Source: an uncultured Clostridia bacterium
GTDB lineage: Bacteria; Bacillota; Clostridia; Oscillospirales; Ruminococcaceae
Direction: 5' to 3'
NCBI GenBank assembly: GCA_937901465.1
Contig: CALGTU010000007.1
Location: forward strand, 1-27,543
DNA: 27,543 nt
The notes beneath the pieces were generated by a model. That model saw only the letters and a program-made list of their open reading frames with translations. It had not been told where the DNA came from and searched no databases. The position numbers were made by a program, and so were the translations under genes. This document shows positions 22,470-27,543 of this stretch, one piece after another (position 1 is the stretch's first letter; each line of letters opens with the position of its first letter).

Positions 22470-24158
22470 ATGAAAAACATTCCTGTTGGACAATATATGG
22501 TGCAGAAGGGTCTTATCACTGATGAACAGTTACAGACTGTTCTTGCTGCACAGAAAGAAAACCGTACACCCGGTAAATTCTTCGGTGACTATGTAATCGA
22601 ACTTGGTTATGTTACAGACGTTGAATTTGCTAAGGTTCTCGCTGAAAGAATGGGCGTTGAATTCGTTGACCTTTCAGAATACAAAATCAATCCCGAAGCT
22701 GTTAAGAAGGTTCCCGAATCACTCGCTAAAAAACATACAATTATCGCTATCAATATTCAGGGTAGAAGACTTACAGTTGCTACTAACGACCCCGTTAACT
22801 TCTACATCTTCGAAGATGTTAAGGTTATCACAGGTATGGACGTTATCCCCGTTCTTGCTACTAAGGACCAGATAACAAAGGCAATCGGCAGAAACTACTC
22901 AATGCAGAACGTTGACTCAGTTCTCGACAGCGTTTCAAACCAGTTTATCTCAGAAGAAGATATCGCTGCTGTTGAAGAAGCAGATATGGCAGAACGTGTT
23001 GACAACGCTCCTATCGTTAAGCTCGCAACAACAATCGTTGAAAACGCATTCAGAATGGGTGCATCAGACATTCATATCGAGCCCTTCAAGAACTATACAA
23101 GAATCAGAGTCAGAGTCGACGGCGAACTTGTTGAAATGATGCAGGTTTCAAACGTTGTACATAACTCTCTCTCAACTCGTGTTAAGATTATTTCAGGAAT
23201 GAACATCGCTGAAAAGCGTATCCCTCAGGACGGTCGTTTCACACAGGTAGTTGACGGCGTTACACTCGACGTCCGTGTATCTTCACTCCCCATGGTTGCC
23301 GGCGAAAAGATCGTTATCCGTATCCTTTCTACAGGTGACGTTTCTGTAAGAAAGATTACAGACCTTGGTATGACAGACTACAACTATGTAATGTTTGAAA
23401 AGATGATCACTTGTCCTCACGGCGTTATCCTCGTTACAGGACCTACAGGATCAGGTAAATCTACAACACTTTACGCTGCTCTCGGCGAACTCGCTAAACC
23501 TAACGTTAACGTAGTTACCGTTGAAGACCCTGTCGAAAAGAATATCGACGGCGTTAACCAGTGTCAGGTTAACACAAAGGCAGGTATGACATTCGCAGCT
23601 GCTCTTCGTTCTATCCTCCGTCAGGACCCCGATATCGTTATGATCGGTGAAATGCGTGATACCGAAACAGCAGAAATCGGTATCAGAGCGGCTATCACAG
23701 GACACCTTGTTCTTTCAACACTCCATACAAACGACGCTGCATCAACAATCATCCGTCTTTGTGACATGGGTATCGCATCATACATGGTTGCTACATCACT
23801 TATCGGTGTTATCGCACAGCGACTTGTTAAGATCCTTTGCCCCGAATGTAAGAAGATGAGAATGTCTGACGCAAGAGAAAATGATCTTTTAGGTATTCAG
23901 AGCTCTGTTCCTATATATGAACCCTGCGGCTGTTCAAAGTGTAACAACACAGGTTACGCAGGACGTACTGCTATTCACGAAATCATCATGTGTGACGGTG
24001 AACTCTCAACACTTATCGCAAACGATGGTACAGTTGAACAGATCGCTGCAATGGCTAAAACAAAGGGAACACGTCTTCTCCGTGACAACGTTGCTGAACT
24101 CGTTATGCAGGGTACAACATCAGTTGATGAACTCATTAAGACAACATTCTCTATCTAA
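22470..24158 (+). CDS. pilB: Pilus extension ATPase PilB with an MshEN-like N-terminal region
   Basis: The ATG at 22470 (MKNIPVGQYMVQ) is six bases after GGAGGG; an in-frame ATG at 22380 has no ribosome site and lies within the promoter region. Of 562 residues, the first 150 have two helical repeats, VGQYMVQKGLITDEQLQ and FGDYVIELGYVTDVEFA. These match the MshEN pattern, although the usual Arg-Leu before Gly is Pro-Val and Phe-Phe here. The ATPase core has Walker A (GPTGSGKST, 324-332, Lys330), the Asp/His boxes, Walker B around VMIGEMRD, and a zinc-type tetracysteine (Cys457, Cys460, Cys488, Cys491). PilB drives pilin insertion through PilC. It is followed by pilT after 45 bases. Confidence 0.93.
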   Translation: MKNIPVGQYMVQKGLITDEQLQTVLAAQKENRTPGKFFGDYVIELGYVTDVEFAKVLAERMGVEFVDLSEYKINPEAVKKVPESLAKKHTIIAINIQGRRLTVATNDPVNFYIFEDVKVITGMDVIPVLATKDQITKAIGRNYSMQNVDSVLDSVSNQFISEEDIAAVEEADMAERVDNAPIVKLATTIVENAFRMGASDIHIEPFKNYTRIRVRVDGELVEMMQVSNVVHNSLSTRVKIISGMNIAEKRIPQDGRFTQVVDGVTLDVRVSSLPMVAGEKIVIRILSTGDVSVRKITDLGMTDYNYVMFEKMITCPHGVILVTGPTGSGKSTTLYAALGELAKPNVNVVTVEDPVEKNIDGVNQCQVNTKAGMTFAAALRSILRQDPDIVMIGEMRDTETAEIGIRAAITGHLVLSTLHTNDAASTIIRLCDMGIASYMVATSLIGVIAQRLVKILCPECKKMRMSDARENDLLGIQSSVPIYEPCGCSKCNNTGYAGRTAIHEIIMCDGELSTLIANDGTVEQIAAMAKTKGTRLLRDNVAELVMQGTTSVDELIKTTFSI

Positions 24159-24203
24159 TTCTAATGCTAACTAAATCCCTTATGAAAGGAAGTAGAACCC
24201 AGT

Positions 24204-25283
24204 ATGCAGACTATAAACATTGACGCTTTGCTCGACGAGGTTAGAAACCTTGGCTGCTCAGACCTTCACTTCACAACAAATATTCCCCCTGTTGTAAGAC
24301 TTCATGGTTCTCTCCGTAAGCTCAGTGCTTATGAAGAAATGACAAACGAATCCATTATGGCGATTGCCGCTCAGATGACAAACAGCCGTCAGCTCGAAAG
24401 TATCAAGGCTTTCATCGACACTGACTTCTCTTATGTTACAAAAGCGGGATTCCGTCATCGTGTAAACGTATATCACCAGAGAGGACAGGCGGGTATCGCT
24501 ATCCGTCTTCTCAGAAACGATATCCCTACTCTTAAGGATCTTAACCTTCCTCCCGTTGTTGCTGATTTCGTTATGCGTCCTCGAGGACTCATACTCGTTA
24601 CAGGACCTACAGGTTCAGGTAAATCTACATCACTCGCTGCTATGATCGACTATGTTAACGAACACAGAAGTGCACACGTTATCACAATCGAAGACCCTAT
24701 CGAATATGTTCACGAACATAAGAGATGTATGATCAACCAGCGTGAAGTCGGTGCCGACGTTGACTCATTCGCAGGTGCACTCCGTGCCGCACTCCGTGAA
24801 GACCCCGACGTTATCCTCGTAGGAGAAATGCGTGACTTTGAAACAATCACAGCCGCAGTAACCGCCGCCGAAACAGGACACCTCGTTATGTCAACACTTC
24901 ATACAACATCAGCAGCGGATACAGTTAACCGTATCATCGACGTTTTCCCGGCACACCAGCAGTCACAGATCAGAACTCAGCTTGCTGCAACACTCGTTGG
25001 TATCATGACACAGACTCTCGTTCCTACATCAGACGGAGAAGGACGAGTTGCCGCAACAGAAATCCTTTCATGTACAGACGCTATCGCAGCGATGGTTCGT
25101 GATGGTAAGACTCATATGATTCCTTCAGCTATCCAGACAGGTAAGGCTCAGGGTATGATGTGTCTCGACCAGTGTCTTGCTAAGCTCGTTAACGACGGAA
25201 CAATCACAATCGACAGCGCTATCGAAAGATGTGCAAGCCGTGTTGACCTTCAGAGATTTATGGGCAACCGTTTCGACCTTTAA
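24204..25283 (+). CDS. pilT: Pilus retraction ATPase PilT
   Basis: The 359-residue protein has the PilT N-terminal PAS-like domain (DALLDEVRNLGCSDLHFT), Walker A (GPTGSGKST, 134-142, Lys140), the Asp box IEDPIEYVH, Walker B with ILVGEMRD, the His box HLVMSTLHT, and the C-terminal helices with MIPSAIQTGKAQGM found in retraction motors. Unlike PilB it lacks the tetracysteine domain. It disassembles the pilus and so powers twitching or reeling in of bound surfaces. The ribosome site AAAGGAAG precedes the ATG. Its presence shows that the pilus is probably retractable and not a static fibre. Confidence 0.94.
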   Translation: MQTINIDALLDEVRNLGCSDLHFTTNIPPVVRLHGSLRKLSAYEEMTNESIMAIAAQMTNSRQLESIKAFIDTDFSYVTKAGFRHRVNVYHQRGQAGIAIRLLRNDIPTLKDLNLPPVVADFVMRPRGLILVTGPTGSGKSTSLAAMIDYVNEHRSAHVITIEDPIEYVHEHKRCMINQREVGADVDSFAGALRAALREDPDVILVGEMRDFETITAAVTAAETGHLVMSTLHTTSAADTVNRIIDVFPAHQQSQIRTQLAATLVGIMTQTLVPTSDGEGRVAATEILSCTDAIAAMVRDGKTHMIPSAIQTGKAQGMMCLDQCLAKLVNDGTITIDSAIERCASRVDLQRFMGNRFDL

Positions 25284-25449
25284 TACATACTATTATAATA
25301 GGTATATATACGCCCTTCTCTTTCGGGGGAGGGTGTATAAAAACCGCCTTCGGTTACATCTGAGTTACACCTTTGGTTTATAAATTGTGAACAAGAGTTG
25401 TATAATTTGACGGAAAACTTTTCCTAAAAGGCGGTTTTAAAGAAAAAAT
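25284..25449 (+). other. Non-coding interval after pilT with several RNA hairpins
   Basis: No gene is seen between pilT and the next prepilin (299 bases in all). Three pairings stand out. A 14-pair stem with three G-T pairs spans 25307-25339. AACCG/CGGTT (25342-25355) forms a small hairpin. AAAACCGCCTT (25340-25350) is perfectly complementary to AAGGCGGTTTT (25428-25438), closing a 99-base domain, and would compete with the small hairpin. A TATAAT lies at 25401-25406 but has no convincing -35 box. It may be a structured 3' UTR, a small RNA or an unknown cis element. Confidence 0.4.
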
Positions 25450-25481
25450 GAACAAATTTAAGATTTTGTTCAAAATTTTTT
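25450..25481 (+). terminator. AT-rich terminator-like hairpin after pilT
   Basis: GAACAAA (25450-25456) pairs with TTTGTTC (25465-25471) over an eight-base loop, followed by AAAA and six T. It is weak because of its A-T content, but well placed to separate pilBT from the promoter that follows. Confidence 0.5.
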
Positions 25482-25491
25482 AAAAAAACTA

Positions 25492-25520
25492 TTGACAATA
25501 TGTGAATGACTGAGTATAAT
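25492..25520 (+). promoter_or_regulatory. Consensus sigma-A promoter of the prepilin-pilin unit
   Basis: TTGACA (25492-25497), a 17-base spacer and TATAAT (25515-25520) match the consensus at every position, so a strong constitutive level is expected. The leader of about 55 bases carries a perfect hairpin GAACTA/TAGTTC (25535-25551) close to the RNA 5' end. Confidence 0.92.
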
Positions 25521-25582
25521 TAAGTTACAGTCAGGAACTAACCGATAGTTCAAAAATATTATGGACTTGGAGGGCACTTGAA

Positions 25583-26350
25583 ATGAAGTCAATACGCAAG
25601 TCGGCTAAAGGCTTTACCTTTGTCGAACTCATAGTTGTAATGGCTATAATTGCCGTTCTGACTGCAACACTCGTAATGGCGGTCGGTGCATTTTTAAGAG
25701 ATAAAAAGTATGACGACGCCAACGCAAAGGCTGAAACAATTTACAGAGCGCTTCAGATAAAGCTCAATCAGTATGATGCCGAATGTCATATGACAGACAT
25801 TGATAACGGTGCACAAACTACAGTTGAAGGCATCGGCGGTGTCAACAGAGGCGGAATATCCAGCAGTGGTGGACCATATATCTACATCGGATACTTCGGT
25901 AACACTACAAAGATTAAGGATGGCCTTGATTACGACAGCGACGGCGACACTAATGAAATAATCAATATCGGCGCATGCAGTAAGGTATATGACGGATCAG
26001 GTTCTCCTATTCTTACTACTTATGCATATGATACAAGAGGATATATTCCTGATTTCGATATGGGCGATATAATCAGAACACTTTATATCAAGCGCAGTGA
26101 AGAAGCTGTTGATTGGGTGCCTTCTTGGATGGCCAAGGTCAATATGGAAACATATACAGTAGAATATGTTCTTTATTCTGAAGATAATGTTACTGTTTTT
26201 GATGATAGCACCAAAGGCTTTTTAGACAGAACATCATCTGATGATGATGGATATTATACAGATGTTTATGATCAGCAGTCGATATCTGAAAGAAACAGAC
26301 TCGACCAGTATGTAGTAGGCTGTTATCCTATGCAGTCATTCTACGACTAA
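25583..26350 (+). CDS. Type IV prepilin with a calcium-loop-like motif (255 residues)
   Basis: The leader ends at Gly10, followed by FTFVELIVVMAIIAVL, with Glu at mature position 5. The helix continues through RDKKYDDANAKAETIY, which matches the next gene's RDSKISQANQNAHAVY. DYDSDGDTNE (116-125) resembles a calcium loop. The C-terminus VGCYP shares the VGCxP motif with the major pilin, and Cys68 sits near the place of the other pilin cysteine. It is thus a longer paralogue of the major pilin, perhaps a minor or alternative subunit. GGAGG is nine bases before the ATG. A six-codon frame (25561-25581) starting upstream has no ribosome site and is probably chance. Confidence 0.87.
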   Translation: MKSIRKSAKGFTFVELIVVMAIIAVLTATLVMAVGAFLRDKKYDDANAKAETIYRALQIKLNQYDAECHMTDIDNGAQTTVEGIGGVNRGGISSSGGPYIYIGYFGNTTKIKDGLDYDSDGDTNEIINIGACSKVYDGSGSPILTTYAYDTRGYIPDFDMGDIIRTLYIKRSEEAVDWVPSWMAKVNMETYTVEYVLYSEDNVTVFDDSTKGFLDRTSSDDDGYYTDVYDQQSISERNRLDQYVVGCYPMQSFYD

Positions 26351-26361
26351 TTTACTTACGG

Positions 26362-26398
26362 AAAAGCGTTCTTGTGAAGGACGTTCGCAAGAGCTTTT
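26362..26398 (+). other. Hairpin between the two pilin genes
   Basis: AAAAGC pairs with GCTTTT and, inside it, TCTTG with CAAGA, with a two-base bulge and the loop AAGGACGTT. The T tail is short (TTTTTA), so it may be a leaky terminator or an RNA processing and stability hairpin. No promoter is visible between it and the major pilin gene. Confidence 0.6.
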
Positions 26399-26435
26399 TA
26401 ATAAAAAAATTATATTTACAGGAGGGGTTTCTATC

Positions 26436-26969
26436 ATGAGAAATCTTAAGACAAAGGGCTTCACACTCGTTGAGCTCATCGTTGTTATCGCAATCATCGG
26501 CGTACTCGCAGCAGTTCTCGTTCCCGCAATGCTCGGTTACATGAGAGACTCAAAGATCTCACAGGCTAACCAGAACGCACATGCAGTTTACACAGCAGCT
26601 CAGGCTGCAGTAACAAAGTACTGCACATCAAACGGAACAGGCAAGACAAAGAGTGTATTCTTCGCTTCATCAGCTGTTCTCGCTAAGGGCGATGCTACAC
26701 CTGCATCAGGTTCATACGACGTAACAGCTTCAGGCGCTACACTTAAGGACTTCGGTTCATACCTCGGCGACCAGTTCCAGGGTGCTTTCGCATTCCAGAC
26801 AGGTGCTTCAGGTGACACAGTTGAATACGCTCTCTGGTCACTCGATAAGGGTTCAGCTCTCGCAGCAACAGATAAGCCTGCTAACGAATCAGCTCAGATC
26901 GCAGCTTACAAGAATGGTACACTCGTTGGTTGTCATCCCACACCTACAGATGCAGTATCATCTACTTAA
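26436..26969 (+). CDS. pilA: Probable major type IV pilin
   Basis: The 177-residue prepilin has a seven-residue basic leader before Gly8, then FTLVELIVVIAIIGVLAAVLVPAM and an amphipathic helix to about residue 62. The globular part is rich in Ala, Ser, Gly and Thr and contains exactly two cysteines, Cys63 after the helix and Cys166 in VGCHP near the end, where pilins often close a loop. It is called the major pilin for four reasons: small size, a canonical N-terminus, very strong preference for C-ending codons, and a strong ribosome site (AGGAGGGG) with two terminators behind it. It is probably co-transcribed with the preceding prepilin from the consensus promoter. Expression level is inferred from codons and signals only. 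Confidence 0.88.
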   Translation: MRNLKTKGFTLVELIVVIAIIGVLAAVLVPAMLGYMRDSKISQANQNAHAVYTAAQAAVTKYCTSNGTGKTKSVFFASSAVLAKGDATPASGSYDVTASGATLKDFGSYLGDQFQGAFAFQTGASGDTVEYALWSLDKGSALAATDKPANESAQIAAYKNGTLVGCHPTPTDAVSST

Positions 26970-27001
26970 TCGATAACCGATTAAAACTTAACTAAACAAT
27001 T

Positions 27002-27028
27002 AAAGGCTCTCTTATGAGAGCCTTTTTT
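27002..27028 (+). terminator. Strong terminator after the major pilin gene
   Basis: AAAGGCTCTC pairs perfectly with GAGAGCCTTT over the loop TTAT, and the T run continues past the stem. Confidence 0.93.
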
Positions 27029-27045
27029 GTATCTAAAATAAAATA

Positions 27046-27543
27046 CTATACTTTTATAGAATAACACTCCACCACAGATGTGGTGGAGTGTTTTATTTTT
27101 ATAAAGTCTTTATTTTTATAAATATTTATATATTCTTTATTAACTATTGATTGATACCAGGAAATAAGCATATCAATTGTTTTAGTTTCTACTTTACAAA
27201 TCATTGCAAATGCTTTAATAATTACTAAGCCGTATGGAAAATCAGCATTAAAATAACGATTTTCTAAATCTGGTATATACCCATTTTCTACCTTTATTTC
27301 TGGAGACTTAATTCCTTTGAAACTTTTAATTTTTTGTATTTTATTAGTTAATTCTTTATAATTAGTTGATTCATAATGTGTAAGTAGTGGCATGATATCA
27401 GATGTATCCATTGGTATTTTATCTAATACTTTGTGTAATTCTTCATCGCATGCGATTAAAATTTTTGATGTCTCATCAGTCCATTCTTCATAAAACAATG
27501 GAATTCTATCATAAATAAGTCCTTGTTTATAATCTTTAAATAA
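27046..27543 (-). CDS. Opine/octopine-dehydrogenase-like protein, C-terminal part (5' end outside window)
   Basis: The minus-strand frame is open to the window edge, so the N-terminal NAD-binding domain and the start are missing; the 165 visible residues are the helical C-terminal domain. Family features are PMDTSDIMPLLTHYES, with the histidine expected to act in catalysis, then GYIPDLENRYFNADFPYGL and a helix ending in VETKTIDMLISWYQ. The family (octopine/nopaline dehydrogenase type) joins an amino acid to a keto acid using NAD(P)H. After EYINIYKNKDF the protein soon ends, and the last codons run through a perfect inverted repeat. The normal C-terminus may therefore have been lost. The gene is much more AT-rich than the pilus genes. 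The family call is good; substrate and intactness are unknown. Confidence 0.75.
   Translation of the reverse strand, partial: LFKDYKQGLIYDRIPLFYEEWTDETSKILIACDEELHKVLDKIPMDTSDIMPLLTHYESTNYKELTNKIQKIKSFKGIKSPEIKVENGYIPDLENRYFNADFPYGLVIIKAFAMICKVETKTIDMLISWYQSIVNKEYINIYKNKDFIKIKHSTTSVVECYSIKV
27063..27100 (+). terminator. Second terminator hairpin inside the end of the minus-strand gene
   Basis: AACACTCCACCAC (27063-27075) pairs perfectly with GTGGTGGAGTGTT (27080-27092) over AGAT. TTTTATTTTT follows on the + strand, so it works best for + strand transcripts as a back-up to the pilin terminator. On the minus strand it lies inside the last codons of the opine-dehydrogenase-like frame and its tail there is poor in T. 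Confidence 0.8.

Noticed and set aside
25561..25581. Six-codon leader peptide before the 255-residue prepilin
   Set aside because: It has no ribosome site of its own and overlaps the ribosome site of the real gene; probably a chance ATG.
25284..25582. Cyclic di-GMP riboswitch before the pilin genes
   Set aside because: C. difficile has one before pilA1, but the class II core is not visible here, and the strong promoter at 25492 leaves a leader too short for it.
27496..27498. TTG at 27498 as the start of the opine-dehydrogenase-like gene
   Set aside because: The frame stays open to the window edge and the upstream residues continue to match the family, so the gene is cut by the window and does not start here.
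1..27543. CRISPR arrays, tRNA or rRNA genes, transposases, phage genes
   Set aside because: No regularly spaced repeats, cloverleaf-like sequences, rRNA motifs or mobility proteins were seen anywhere in the window.

Overview
The window reads as a chromosomal segment of an anaerobic gut- or rumen-type Clostridia, most like Ruminococcaceae/Oscillospiraceae. That placement is inference. It rests on strong Gram-positive ribosome binding sites (GGAGG), textbook sigma-A promoters with 17-base spacers, short U-tailed terminators, a Firmicutes-style type IV pilus (T4P) cluster with a fused PilM-PilN protein, and a family 9 glycoside hydrolase. No RNA genes, CRISPR arrays or transposase genes are seen.

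Bases 1-6318 hold metabolism and signalling genes on the + strand: the 3' part of an MsmX/UgpC-type sugar ABC ATPase, a three-domain PTS permease (EIICBA) of the glucose/maltose type, and a two-gene unit made of a membrane hybrid histidine kinase and a DegV fatty-acid-binding protein whose start overlaps the kinase stop. A 76-base imperfect palindrome and a bidirectional terminator follow. Bases 6497-8887 are a minus-strand operon: a GH9 enzyme without a signal peptide, then a nucleotidyltransferase-like protein that has lost its catalytic residues, then a HEPN-domain protein. Divergent from it is an IMP dehydrogenase gene (9127-10635).

Bases 10830-26969 form the main system, a type IV pilus locus headed by a membrane GGDEF-EAL (cyclic di-GMP) protein. 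The order is GGDEF-EAL; pilC, pilMN, pilO, a large GspK/PilX-like protein and two prepilins (+); the prepilin peptidase pilD (-); pilB and pilT (+); then a prepilin and the probable major pilin (+). PilD matures the pilins, PilB/PilC/PilMN/PilO build the fibre, and PilT retracts it. PilB starts with an MshEN-like region, the kind of domain that binds cyclic di-GMP in related ATPases, so the GGDEF-EAL protein may control pilus extension. Three exported pilus components carry calcium-loop-like motifs (DxDxDG or DxNxDG type). One of these loops matches the 12-residue EF-hand pattern at every key position, which suggests a calcium-dependent tip complex.

The last 500 bases hold two successive terminators behind the pilin gene and the 3' part of a markedly AT-rich opine-dehydrogenase-like gene on the minus strand. 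Its final codons run through the second terminator hairpin. The regions least explained by genes are the pilB leader (22391-22439) and the pilT-to-prepilin interval (25284-25582).
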